From the NCBI RefSeq assembly GCF_900107745.1, contig NZ_FNRO01000010.1, positions 62,001 through 126,000 on the forward strand: DNA of 64,000 nt. The letters are read 5' to 3'. Position numbers and translations under genes: made by a program. The stretch is from Variovorax sp. YR216. Lineage in GTDB: Bacteria > Pseudomonadota > Gammaproteobacteria > Burkholderiales > Burkholderiaceae_C. How positions within the stretch are numbered: the first letter of the stretch is position 1; the number at the start of each line of letters is the position of its first letter. Below the pieces are notes generated by a model. It saw nothing but the letters and a program-made list of their open reading frames with translations. It was not told the DNA's origin and ran no database searches. Positions 1 to 7,576 of the stretch are shown here, in pieces.

Positions 1-144
1 GCGGCGCATGTACGCCTCTTCGTCGGCCAGGAAGGCCCGGCGATTGGCTTCCTCGTTGAAGGAAAAGCACATCTTGTTGAGTGCGTAGCCCTTCCTCGCC
101 TGATCGCCGTCGAAGAGCGTGGTGCCGGGAATCGGTGCGTCCAT
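1..144 (-). CDS. ligA: Protocatechuate 4,5-dioxygenase alpha (small) subunit, 5' end only
   Basis: The gene runs off the left edge, so only the first 48 codons are visible. They contain PGTTLFDGDQARKGYALNKM followed by CFSFN and ADEEAYMRR. This is the signature opening of the LigA/PmdA family, which forms the small helical subunit of the extradiol dioxygenase that opens protocatechuate between C4 and C5. The start is the ATG at 144; no other in-frame start fits the family's short N-terminus. A LysR gene diverges from it, and pobA, which makes protocatechuate, lies about 1.5 kb away. Both support a 4-hydroxybenzoate to protocatechuate to 4,5-cleavage route. The catalytic beta subunit would lie outside the window. 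Confidence 0.8.
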   Translation of the reverse strand, partial: MDAPIPGTTLFDGDQARKGYALNKMCFSFNEEANRRAFLADEEAYMRR

Positions 145-174
145 GTCTGTCTCCAGGTATGTGGTGGACTCCAG

Positions 175-195
175 TGTCGGACTTCGATTGCGACA
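175..195. promoter_or_regulatory. Candidate LysR operator between ligA and its divergent regulator
   Basis: A perfect interrupted inverted repeat, TGTCG-N11-CGACA, sits in the 70-bp gap between the divergent starts at 144 and 215. The spacing and dyad resemble the T-N11-A boxes bound by LysR regulators. Assignment to the adjacent LysR protein is inference from position. Confidence 0.4.
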
Positions 196-214
196 AATAA
201 ACAGATGGGTCATC

Positions 215-1129
215 ATGAAACACATGAGCGAAATCGATGAATACAACCTCGACACCCGACTGCTCCGGCTGCTGGTTGCCGTAGTGGAGGCCGGTTCGAT
301 CACCGGCGCCGCGACGCAGCTCGGCGTCACGCAGTCGGCGGTGAGCCATCTGCTGGGGCGCCTGCGGGCCATCGCGGGCGATCCGCTGTTCGTGAAGTCG
401 GGCCGCGGCATCGTGGCGACCGTGCGTGCGGGCGAGCTGGCAGCACAGGCGCGCGAGCTGCTGGCCGACATGGAAGCGTTTGCGCGCGGCGACCGCTTCG
501 AGCCCACCCGATGGCGCATCACCTTCACCATCGCCGCCAACGACTTCCAGCGCGATGTGCTGCTCCCCGCGTTGGCCGCGCGGCTGCGCGCCTTGGCGCC
601 CGGCGTGTCGCTGCGGATCATTCCATCGGACGTGCCGACGCTGGAGATGCTGCGCAGCGGCGGCTGTCATCTCGTGATCAGCCCCCGGCCCCCGGAAGGC
701 GGGGACGTGATGCAGAAGCGGTTGTTCGAGGATCGCTGGCGCGTCTACTACGACCCCGCCGCGCGCGAGGCACCGCAGGGCCGGCGCGACTACCTCGCGG
801 CCGACCACGTCACCGTGGTCTACGAGCCGCGCCGCATGCTCGCGGTCGACGAGGCGCTGGCCGATGCCGGCGTGCAGAGGCGTTTCGCCGTGACGGTGCC
901 CGGGTTCGCCGGCCTGCCGGCCTTCCTGCGCGGCAGCCCGCTGCTGGCCACCGCACCGGCGCGGCTGGGCCAGGGGCTGCTGCGTGAATTCGCGAGCGTC
1001 GCGCCGCCGGTTCCGTGTCCGCCGCTACCGATGTACATGGTGTGGCACCGGCGCTTTCACGAGGACGCCGCGCATCGCTGGATGCGCGCCCTGGTTGAGG
1101 AGGGGGTGCCGTCCAGGCCGAGAAGTTGA
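215..1129 (+). CDS. LysR-family transcriptional regulator, divergent from ligA
   Basis: A 304-residue protein of normal LysR length. The N-terminal winged helix-turn-helix covers roughly residues 10-68, with the recognition region GAATQLGVTQSAVSHLLGRL at about 31-50. A periplasmic-binding-protein-like effector domain follows. The reading frame is open back to 119, but the upstream residues lack family resemblance, so the ATG at 215 (or 224) is preferred. Divergent placement suggests it controls the protocatechuate 4,5-cleavage operon, probably with a ring-cleavage intermediate as co-inducer; that is inference. It converges with the small gene ending at 1132, leaving only 2 bp between them. 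Confidence 0.85.
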   Translation: MKHMSEIDEYNLDTRLLRLLVAVVEAGSITGAATQLGVTQSAVSHLLGRLRAIAGDPLFVKSGRGIVATVRAGELAAQARELLADMEAFARGDRFEPTRWRITFTIAANDFQRDVLLPALAARLRALAPGVSLRIIPSDVPTLEMLRSGGCHLVISPRPPEGGDVMQKRLFEDRWRVYYDPAAREAPQGRRDYLAADHVTVVYEPRRMLAVDEALADAGVQRRFAVTVPGFAGLPAFLRGSPLLATAPARLGQGLLREFASVAPPVPCPPLPMYMVWHRRFHEDAAHRWMRALVEEGVPSRPRS

Positions 1130-1131
1130 GG

Positions 1132-1536
1132 CTATTTGCGCGCGTCCGGCACGACGATGAGGTCGGCGATCAGCGGGCGAATGCGCTCGTCCTGGTAGTA
1201 GCCGCCGTATTCTGTGTACCGCAGGAAGGCTGCGTCGCACGCCTTGCAGGTCCACAGCGAGCACTGGTTGTAGGGGTGCCAGCCCAGCGCGATCGGCGCG
1301 TCGGGAGACCACAGGTGGGTTCCGCCGGGATGGTATTCGTCGAGCCGTTCGGCCGCGTCCTCGGTGCGCAGCGAGCCGACACCGGACAAATGGCCGACCT
1401 GCGTGGCGCCCGAGAGCGACTCCCACGCGGGTCGCCAGAGCGGGGTGCACGCATTGCAACGTGCACGACCCGCCGCACGGGCGGCAAAGTCCCGCACTTC
1501 TTTTTCAGTGAGCGTTTGCGAAGTCATGGCCTGCAT
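1132..1536 (-). CDS. Small Cys-rich protein downstream of pobA, function unknown
   Basis: A protein of 134 residues, or 131 if the ATG at 1527 is used. I do not recognise a named family. It has two CxxC pairs, CNAC near residue 27 and CKAC near residue 97. Between and after them is a run of aromatic and His residues (LGWHPYNQCSLWTCKACD, then RYTEYGGYYQDERIRP). The four Cys could form a zinc-ribbon-like site. It starts 27 bp after the pobA stop on the same strand, so it is probably co-transcribed with pobA. A link to aromatic metabolism is contextual only. Confidence 0.6.
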   Translation of the reverse strand: MQAMTSQTLTEKEVRDFAARAAGRARCNACTPLWRPAWESLSGATQVGHLSGVGSLRTEDAAERLDEYHPGGTHLWSPDAPIALGWHPYNQCSLWTCKACDAAFLRYTEYGGYYQDERIRPLIADLIVVPDARK

Positions 1537-1563
1537 TATTCGCGAGGCCGCATGGGCGGCAAC

Positions 1564-2739
1564 TCAGTCCGCTACGTCTGAGAGCTTCACATACTGCTCG
1601 GCGATCGTTCGCTGCGCCGCCTCGGACTGCGAGATGAACTCCAGCTCGGTCAGCTGCATGCCCCGGTCGAAGGGCGAATGCTCGTTGAAGCGATGCAGCA
1701 GCCCGGTCATGTACGAGGAGTAGCGGATCGTCTTCCAGACACGCAGTCCGCATTCTTCGCTGTAGCGATCGAGCCCCGCGCGCGATCCGCCGGAGAAATA
1801 CGCCGCCATGCCGCGAGCGAGCACGCGTGCGTCCGCGACGGCCATGTTCATGCCCTTGGCGCCGGTCGGCGGAACGATGTGCACCGCATCGCCGGCCAGG
1901 AACAGGTTGCCGTATTGCATCGGGCTGGCGATGAAGGCGCGCAGCTGGGCCATGTCGCGCTGGAAGATTTCGCCTTCCTTCACCTCGGTGCGATCGGTGT
2001 CGAACATGCGGGTGTGCAGCTCGTCCCAGATCTGTGCATCGGACCAGTTCTCGGGCCGGTCCGACGCGGGCACCTGCAGGTACAGCCGCGAGATGCTCAT
2101 CGACCGCCGGCTGCACAGCGCGAAGCCCCGGTCGTGGTTGGTGTAGGTCATGTCGGGGATGGGCGGGGCCTTGACCAGCACGCCGAGCCACGCGAAGTCG
2201 TAGTTCCGGGTGTAGGTGGTGATCACGCCTTCCGGCACGGCTGCGCGGGAGATGCCGTGGAAGCCGTCGCATCCGACGACGAAGGTGCAGTCCAGGGTAC
2301 GGGCCACGCCTTCGTGCTCGTAGTGGACCCGTGGCGACGCAGTTTCGGGGCCCTCGATGCGGACGACTTCCGCATCGAAGATCAACGGATCGCCCTCGGC
2401 CACGCGCGCGCCGATGAGGTCCTTCACGACCTCCTGCTGCCCGTAGATCTTGACGCTGCGGCCGGTCAGGCCTGGCAGGTCGAGATGGATGGTCCGTCCG
2501 CGAAAGCGCATGTCCAGGCCGTTGTCGACCAGACCTTCGCGCATCATCCGCTCGCCCAGCCCGAGGTTGTTCAGCGTGTCGATGGTTCCCGACTCCAGCA
2601 CGCCTGCGCGCACGCGCGCCTCGACATAGGCGCGGCTGCGGGATTCCAGCACGACGGACTCGATGCCGTGCCGCTTCAAGAGGTGGGCCAGGAAAAGGCC
2701 TGCCGGTCCTGCGCCAATGATGGCGACTTGTGTCTTCAT
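1564..2739 (-). CDS. pobA: 4-hydroxybenzoate 3-monooxygenase
   Basis: A 391-residue flavoprotein, within a few residues of characterised PobA enzymes. It hydroxylates 4-hydroxybenzoate to protocatechuate using NADPH and O2. It has an N-terminal FAD fingerprint GAGPAG (residues 9-14), the GCDGFHGISR DG motif, and AGDAVHIVPPTGAKGMN for FAD/pyrophosphate binding. The stretch TNHDRGFALCSRRS keeps residues that, from memory, match the substrate pocket of the Pseudomonas enzyme (Tyr201, Ser212, Arg214). The frame is open for 98 more codons upstream, but GAGAGA lies 7 bp before the ATG at 2739 and homologues begin MKTQV, so the upstream part is excluded. The ATG at 2745 is the alternative start. Confidence 0.93.
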   Translation of the reverse strand: MKTQVAIIGAGPAGLFLAHLLKRHGIESVVLESRSRAYVEARVRAGVLESGTIDTLNNLGLGERMMREGLVDNGLDMRFRGRTIHLDLPGLTGRSVKIYGQQEVVKDLIGARVAEGDPLIFDAEVVRIEGPETASPRVHYEHEGVARTLDCTFVVGCDGFHGISRAAVPEGVITTYTRNYDFAWLGVLVKAPPIPDMTYTNHDRGFALCSRRSMSISRLYLQVPASDRPENWSDAQIWDELHTRMFDTDRTEVKEGEIFQRDMAQLRAFIASPMQYGNLFLAGDAVHIVPPTGAKGMNMAVADARVLARGMAAYFSGGSRAGLDRYSEECGLRVWKTIRYSSYMTGLLHRFNEHSPFDRGMQLTELEFISQSEAAQRTIAEQYVKLSDVAD

Positions 2740-2745
2740 CTTCAT

Positions 2746-3072
2746 TTCTCTCGGTTGTGTTGGTGTTTGGGGCGGATCAGGCCAGCCGGCGCCGTCCGGG
2801 TCGAAGGCGAGCATCGCGGAAGTCTCCCAGTCCCCGGCATGGATGTCGAGAAAGGGGCCGGGCGGCTGCTCCGGCGGCACGCTGAACGGCATCACGCCCG
2901 GATGTGCCAGGTCGATGCCCAGTCGCCGCAGGATGGCTTCGTCGCAGATGAAGCAGGCCTGCGCCGAGGATTCGGCCCTGAGTGCCAACGGAACACCGAC
3001 CGTGGCGGGCCGCCTGCTGATCGAATCGGTCATGGGCGCGATGAACGACGCCCCGGCCGCCGAGGCAGTGCC
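2746..3072 (-). pseudogene. Creatininase-family relic between metE and pobA
   Basis: From the metE stop codon an open frame runs unbroken into pobA. Its upstream part encodes ACFICDEAILRRLGIDLAHP and then LDIHAGDWETSAMLAFDP. HAG-x-x-ETS-x-ML is characteristic of creatininase-family amidohydrolases, where the His and Glu belong to the metal site. Only about 80 residues of the central part of such an enzyme are seen. The N-terminal metal-binding part and everything beyond the motif are missing, and the frame ends inside pobA's leader. I read it as a decayed fragment whose frame happens to fuse with pobA. Family assignment rests on one motif. Confidence 0.4.
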
Positions 3073-5391
3073 TTAGGCGCGCTGGGCCCTCGGGTCAGCC
3101 TTCGCCTCCGGGCGCAGTGCCCTGGCTGCCGACACCATGTTGGCCAGCGCAGGAAGCACCTCGGCCCACTGCCGCGTCTTCAGCCCGCAGTCCGGATTGA
3201 CCCACAGCCGGTGGGCGGGAATGCGTTGCGCGGCCTTGCGCATCAGTTGCTCGATGTGCGCCTGCGTCGGGATGTTCGGCGAGTGGATGTCGTACACGCC
3301 CGGGCCGATCTCGTTCGGGTAGTTGAAGTCGTCGAAGGCGTCGAGCAGTTCCATGTCCGAGCGCGAGGTCTCGATCGTGATCACGTCGGCGTCCATGTCG
3401 GCGATCGACGCGAGGATGTCGTTGAACTCCGAATAGCACATGTGGGTGTGGATCTGCGTCTCGTCGCTCACGCCGTTGGCGGTGATGCGGAACGACTCGA
3501 CCGCCCAGTCCAGGTACTCCTTCCACTGCGCCTTGCGCAGCGGCAGGCCTTCGCGCAGCGCCGCTTCGTCGATCTGGATCACGCGCACGCCTGCGGATTC
3601 GAGATCGAGCACCTCTTCGCGAATGGCGAGCGCCAGTTGCTTGCACGATGCCGAGCGCGGCTGGTCGTCGCGCACGAAGGACCAGTTCAGGATGGTCACC
3701 GGGCCGGTCAGCATGCCCTTCATCGGCTTGCTGGTGAGCGATTGCGCGTAGCGGATCCACTCGACTGTCATCGGGCGCGGGCGGCTGATGTCGCCGAACA
3801 GGATCGGTGGCTTCACGCAGCGCGAGCCATAGGACTGCACCCAGCCGAACTGGCTGAACGCATAGCCTTCGAGCTGTTCGCCGAAGTACTCGACCATGTC
3901 GTTGCGCTCGGCCTCGCCGTGTACGAGCACGTCCAGCCCCAGGGCTTCCTGCTCGCGAACGCTTCGCTGGATCTCGACCTGCATCGCGGACTTGTAGCCT
4001 GCACCGTCCAGTCGGCCCGCCTTGAATTCGCTGCGCGCATGGCGGATCTCGGTGGTCTGCGGAAACGAGCCGATCGTGGTCGTCGGATACAGCGGGAGCT
4101 TCAGCAAGGCCGCCTGCTTCGTGGCGCGGCTGGGGTACGGGCTCTCGCGCTGGCCGAGGTGCTTGCCGATCGCCGCAACGGCCGCCTGAACCGCCGGATT
4201 GTTCACGCGGGGAGAAGCGCGTCGCGCTGCCAGGGCGGCGCGGTTGGCACTGAGCTCCGCCGCGACGGCCCCGCGGCCGTCGCGAAGCGCGGTCGCGAGC
4301 ACCTTCAGTTCGCCGAGCTTCTGCAGCGCGAACGCCAGCCAGGACTTGAGCTCGGCATCGAGCTTGTGCTCGCCGGCCAGGTCCACCGGCACGTGCAGCA
4401 GCGAGCATGACGGCGCGATCCAGAGACGATCGCCCAGCCGCTCTGCGATGGGCTCGAGCCAATCCAGCACCGCCGCCAGGTCGGTCTTCCAGATGTTGCG
4501 GCCGTTGATGACGCCGAGCGACAGCACCTTGTGCGCCGGCAGCATGCCCAAGAGCGGCAGCACGTCGTCGCGGCCGTTGATCGCATCCATGTGCAGGCCG
4601 GCGACCGGCAGGTTCGCGGCCAGGTACTTGTTGTCCTGAAGCTGGCCGAAATAGGTCGCCAGCAGGAGCTTGACGCGGCTGCTCTTGAGATGGTGATACG
4701 CGGTGTTGAACGCATGCTGCCAGGCCGCATCCAGTTCGGTGACGAGCAGCGGCTCGTCGATCTGGACCCATTCCACGCCGCGGCTCGCCAGGGTGTCCAG
4801 CAGTTCCGCGTAGACGGGCAGCAGGCGCGGCAGCAATGCGAGCCTGTCGGAATCGTCCTTGGCCTTGCCGATGCCCAGGTAGGTCACCGGACCGACGATC
4901 ACCGGCTTGGCTTTCACGCCCTGGGCCCGGGCTTCGGCGAGTTGGTCGAGCAGGCGCGATGCGTCGAGCCTGAACTCGGTGTCGGCGGTGAACTCGGGGA
5001 CGATGTAGTGGTAGTTGGTGTCGAACCACTTGGTCATCTCGCCCGCGGCCACGCCGCCGCAGCAGGCGACGTGTGCTTCGGCCGCCTGCGCCGAACGCCC
5101 GCGGGCCACCCGGAAGTAGTTGTCGAGCGCGTCGCCGTGGAACCCTCGCACCCGCTCGGGCAGATGGCCGAGCGTGAAGCTCATGTCGAGCACCTGGTCA
5201 TAGAAAGAGAAGTCGCCCACCGGCACGAGATCGATGCCCTGCTGGTCGTTCCAGTGGCGCTGCCGGAGCCGCGCGCCGAGGTCTTCGAGTTCGTCGCGCG
5301 AGGAGTCCCCCCTCCAGTACGACTCCAGGGCGAACTTCAATTCGCGCCTGGCGCCGATGCGGGGGAATCCGAGGTTGTGAGTGATGGTCAT
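3073..5391 (-). CDS. metE: Cobalamin-independent methionine synthase
   Basis: A 772-residue protein of the usual MetE length. It transfers a methyl group from methyltetrahydropteroyl-triglutamate to homocysteine. The N-terminus [19 protein letters not shown] is diagnostic and fixes the start at 5391 rather than the in-frame ATG at 5406. The C-terminal barrel carries the zinc ligands: His650 and Cys652 in HTHMC, Glu674 in IETSRSD and Cys735 in NPDCGLKT. A MetR-like LysR gene diverges 98 bp away, the classical arrangement in proteobacteria. The shared gap is the expected MetR control region. Confidence 0.95.
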   Translation of the reverse strand: MTITHNLGFPRIGARRELKFALESYWRGDSSRDELEDLGARLRQRHWNDQQGIDLVPVGDFSFYDQVLDMSFTLGHLPERVRGFHGDALDNYFRVARGRSAQAAEAHVACCGGVAAGEMTKWFDTNYHYIVPEFTADTEFRLDASRLLDQLAEARAQGVKAKPVIVGPVTYLGIGKAKDDSDRLALLPRLLPVYAELLDTLASRGVEWVQIDEPLLVTELDAAWQHAFNTAYHHLKSSRVKLLLATYFGQLQDNKYLAANLPVAGLHMDAINGRDDVLPLLGMLPAHKVLSLGVINGRNIWKTDLAAVLDWLEPIAERLGDRLWIAPSCSLLHVPVDLAGEHKLDAELKSWLAFALQKLGELKVLATALRDGRGAVAAELSANRAALAARRASPRVNNPAVQAAVAAIGKHLGQRESPYPSRATKQAALLKLPLYPTTTIGSFPQTTEIRHARSEFKAGRLDGAGYKSAMQVEIQRSVREQEALGLDVLVHGEAERNDMVEYFGEQLEGYAFSQFGWVQSYGSRCVKPPILFGDISRPRPMTVEWIRYAQSLTSKPMKGMLTGPVTILNWSFVRDDQPRSASCKQLALAIREEVLDLESAGVRVIQIDEAALREGLPLRKAQWKEYLDWAVESFRITANGVSDETQIHTHMCYSEFNDILASIADMDADVITIETSRSDMELLDAFDDFNYPNEIGPGVYDIHSPNIPTQAHIEQLMRKAAQRIPAHRLWVNPDCGLKTRQWAEVLPALANMVSAARALRPEAKADPRAQRA

Positions 5392-5470
5392 CTGCGTCCT
5401 GTGCAAGTCAAGGGCACGGATGCTAGGCGCGACAGTCGATGAAGTAAAATGGTCTTATCTCACGTATCCA

Positions 5471-5483
5471 TGAATGCAGCTCA
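5471..5483. promoter_or_regulatory. Possible MetR-type binding site in the metE-metR gap
   Basis: TGAATGCAGCTCA matches the TGAA-N5-TTCA MetR consensus at 7 of 8 fixed positions. It lies in the divergent gap but only a few bases before the regulator's ATG at 5490, so it may serve autoregulation rather than metE activation. Evidence is the motif and position only. Confidence 0.3.
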
Positions 5484-5489
5484 TACATC

Positions 5490-6380
5490 ATGCTTGAACG
5501 GATGCACCTCTCGATCGTGCAGGAGGTCGAGAAGCAGGGCTCTCTGACTGCCGCCGCCAACGTTCTGTGCGTCACGCAATCGGCGCTCAGTCACAGCATG
5601 AAGAAGCTGGAGCAGCAGCTCGGCACCGACATCTGGCTGCGCGAAGGGCGCAGCCTGAGGCTCACGCAGGCCGGGCAGTACCTGCTGGCGGTGGCCAACC
5701 GCGTGCTGCCGCAACTGGATCTCGCCGAAGAGCGGCTGCGCCAGTTCGCGCAGGGCGAGCGCGGCACGCTGCGCATCGGCATGGAATGCCATCCCTGCTA
5801 CCAGTGGCTGCTCAGGATCGTGTCTCCCTATCTGGCCGCATGGCCCGATGTCGACGTCGACGTGAAGCAGAAATTCCAGTTCGGGGGCATCGGTGCGCTC
5901 TTCGGCTACGAGATCGACCTGCTGGTCACGCCGGACCCCTTGTTCAAGCCGGGGCTGAAGTTCGAGCCGGTGTTCGACTACGAGCAGGTGCTCGTGGTCG
6001 GCCGCAACCACCCGCTGGCCGGCGCCGCCTACCTCAAGCCGAAGCAACTCGCTCAGGAAGTGCTGGTCACCTATCCCGTCGAGACGGACCGCCTGGACAT
6101 CTACAACCAGTTCCTGATGCCTGCCGGCATCAGCCCGAAGCGGCACAAGACCATCGAGACCACGGACATCATGATGCAGATGGTCGCCAGCGGCCGGGGC
6201 GTTGCCGCGCTGCCTCGCTGGCTGGTGGAGGAGTACGCGGAGAGGATGGACGTAGTGCCGGTGCGTCTCGGCCCGCGCGGCATCGCCAAGCACATCTATC
6301 TCGGCGCGCGCGAGACGGAGACGCAGATCGACTATCTCAAGGCATTCGTCGAGATGGCGCGCCGGGGCGCCCGTTCATGA
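5490..6380 (+). CDS. metR: LysR-family regulator of methionine synthesis (MetR type)
   Basis: A 296-residue LysR protein. The helix-turn-helix lies at about residues 3-60 (LTAAANVLCVTQSALSHSMK), followed by a complete effector-binding domain with the MetR-like segment GIGALFGYEIDLLVTPDPL. It is divergent from metE, which is the standard metE/metR layout. MetR activates metE with homocysteine as co-regulator in known systems; transfer of that role here rests on context and overall similarity. The start at 5490 is supported by the immediate MLERMHLSIVQEVEKQGSL opening. Confidence 0.8.
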   Translation: MLERMHLSIVQEVEKQGSLTAAANVLCVTQSALSHSMKKLEQQLGTDIWLREGRSLRLTQAGQYLLAVANRVLPQLDLAEERLRQFAQGERGTLRIGMECHPCYQWLLRIVSPYLAAWPDVDVDVKQKFQFGGIGALFGYEIDLLVTPDPLFKPGLKFEPVFDYEQVLVVGRNHPLAGAAYLKPKQLAQEVLVTYPVETDRLDIYNQFLMPAGISPKRHKTIETTDIMMQMVASGRGVAALPRWLVEEYAERMDVVPVRLGPRGIAKHIYLGARETETQIDYLKAFVEMARRGARS

Positions 6381-6387
6381 CGGGCGT

Positions 6388-7257
6388 TCAGACGTAGCGC
6401 TTCTCGAGCGCGTCCCATTCCGGCTTGCCGACGAGCCGCTGGCGCTCCGCGAAGGGCGTGACCAGGCCGCTCGATTCCTGGACTTCCTTTTCGTCGCGCA
6501 GCACGGTCAAGGCCTTCTGCATGCCGGCGACGGCACCCTGCAGCGCCGCATTCGCGTAGAGGACGATGCCGTAGCCCAGTTCCGCAAGCTGGTCGGCATT
6601 GAAGATCGGCGTGCGGCCGCCGATCACCATGTTCATCAGTTGCGGCTTCGCGAGGCGCCGGGGCAGGGCGCGCACTTCCTCCGCCTCGGTCACGGCCTCG
6701 ACGAACAGGATGTCGGCGCCGGCCTCCGCGAACTTCTGCGCCCGTTCGATCGCCGCCTCGAAGCCCTGCGTGGCGCAGGCGTCGGTGCGGGCCAGGATCA
6801 GCAGGTCGTCGTCCTGGCGCGCATCGACGGCCGCCTTGATCTTGCTGACGGCTTCCTCGGTGGAGATCACCTCCTTGCCGGAGAAATGGCCGCAACGCTT
6901 GGGCGCGACCTGGTCCTCGAACTGGATGCAGTCGGCGCCAGCGCGCTCCAGCGTGCGCACCGTGTGGCGCACGTTCAGCGCGTTGCCGAAGCCGGTGTCG
7001 GCATCGACGATGAGCGGAAGGCTGACCGCATCGCGGATGCGCGCCGTGTGATCGGCAATTTCGGCCAGGCCCATGAAGCCCTGGTCGGGCATGCCGAACC
7101 ACATGTTGGTGACGCCCGCGCCGGTGACGTAGATGGCTTCGAAGCCCAGGTCTTCGATGACGCGTGCAGACAGCGCATTGAAGGCGCCGGGCACCAGCAC
7201 GCCGCGGCGTGCCTCCGCAAGTGCGCGCAGGGTCTTGCGGGTTTGGATGGAGCTCAT
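6388..7257 (-). CDS. Isocitrate lyase/PEP mutase superfamily lyase, methylisocitrate-lyase-like
   Basis: A 289-residue TIM-barrel enzyme of the ICL/PEP-mutase superfamily. The metal-binding strand is DADTGFG (residues 85-91) and the catalytic loop is KRCGH (residues 120-124) with Cys122 as the likely acid/base. It is the last gene of a methylcitrate-cycle set, where a 2-methylisocitrate lyase (PrpB) should cleave 2-methylisocitrate to succinate and pyruvate. The residues around the motifs (MPDQGFMGL, KRCGHFSGKE) look less like classical PrpB than like the dimethylmalate-lyase or carboxyphosphonate-mutase branch, so the exact substrate is open. The start at 7257 has AAGGA 8 bp upstream; the frame extends further but only through the repeat region. 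Confidence 0.8.
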   Translation of the reverse strand: MSSIQTRKTLRALAEARRGVLVPGAFNALSARVIEDLGFEAIYVTGAGVTNMWFGMPDQGFMGLAEIADHTARIRDAVSLPLIVDADTGFGNALNVRHTVRTLERAGADCIQFEDQVAPKRCGHFSGKEVISTEEAVSKIKAAVDARQDDDLLILARTDACATQGFEAAIERAQKFAEAGADILFVEAVTEAEEVRALPRRLAKPQLMNMVIGGRTPIFNADQLAELGYGIVLYANAALQGAVAGMQKALTVLRDEKEVQESSGLVTPFAERQRLVGKPEWDALEKRYV

Positions 7258-7312
7258 TGAGGAGGTCCTTGATGGAACGTTGAGAAATTCAGTGATGCGG
7301 CAGGGGTGCGAG

Positions 7313-7400
7313 GCGAGGACGCCGGGTGGTCCCCTCCGCGAATGTCCCCCGGCTTCGCCTCCTCCTTTATTTCGCTGCGGGGACCACCCGGCATCCTCGC
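7313..7400. repeat. Hairpin repeat, copy 1 (conserved loop segments, variable stem)
   Basis: Two 22-bp arms, 7313-7334 and 7379-7400, are complementary at 21 of 22 positions. They enclose a 44-bp core at 7335-7378. The core begins TCCGCGAATGTCCCCC, has a mini-hairpin GGC-TTC-GCC, and ends TCCTCCTTTATTTCGCTGC. GCGAA near its left end pairs with TTCGC near its right end, continuing the stem. The same core, with different arms, recurs in reverse orientation at 7448-7541. It lies in the 319-bp gap between the receptor gene and the lyase gene, which otherwise holds no gene I can support. Confidence 0.8.
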
Positions 7401-7447
7401 CACGAGAAGCGCTGCGTGGTGCCGGCCGATCGACCACGGCCGTGACG

Positions 7448-7541
7448 GATCGCGACGATGGTGTGCTCTGCGCAGCGAAATAAAGGAGGAGCCCGAAGGG
7501 CGGGGGACATTCGCGGAGCAGAGTACGCCGTCGGCGCGATC
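7448..7541. repeat. Hairpin repeat, copy 2, inverted relative to copy 1
   Basis: Arms 7448-7471 and 7518-7541 pair at 20 of 24 positions, and three of the four mismatches would be G-U wobbles in RNA. The 46-bp core (7472-7517), read in reverse complement, has the same two conserved segments as copy 1. Its internal mini-hairpin is GCCC-TTC-GGGC instead of GGC-TTC-GCC. Both the outer and inner stems differ from copy 1 yet stay self-complementary. The two cores could also pair with each other across the 93 bp between them. Confidence 0.8.
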
Positions 7542-7576
7542 CCACCCCGACGCATGCCCGCGGGTGAGCTTCATCC

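Noticed and set aside
1564-3033. PobA as a 489-residue protein starting at 3033
   Set aside because: Characterised PobA proteins are about 390 residues and start MKTQ. A good ribosome site precedes the internal ATG, and the extra part resembles another enzyme family.
1678-4410. A 910-codon open frame on the plus strand, opposite pobA and metE
   Set aside because: It is antisense to two clearly recognisable enzymes. Its product is Arg/His/Ala-rich with no motif. Very high third-position GC makes stop codons rare on the complementary strand, so such frames are expected.
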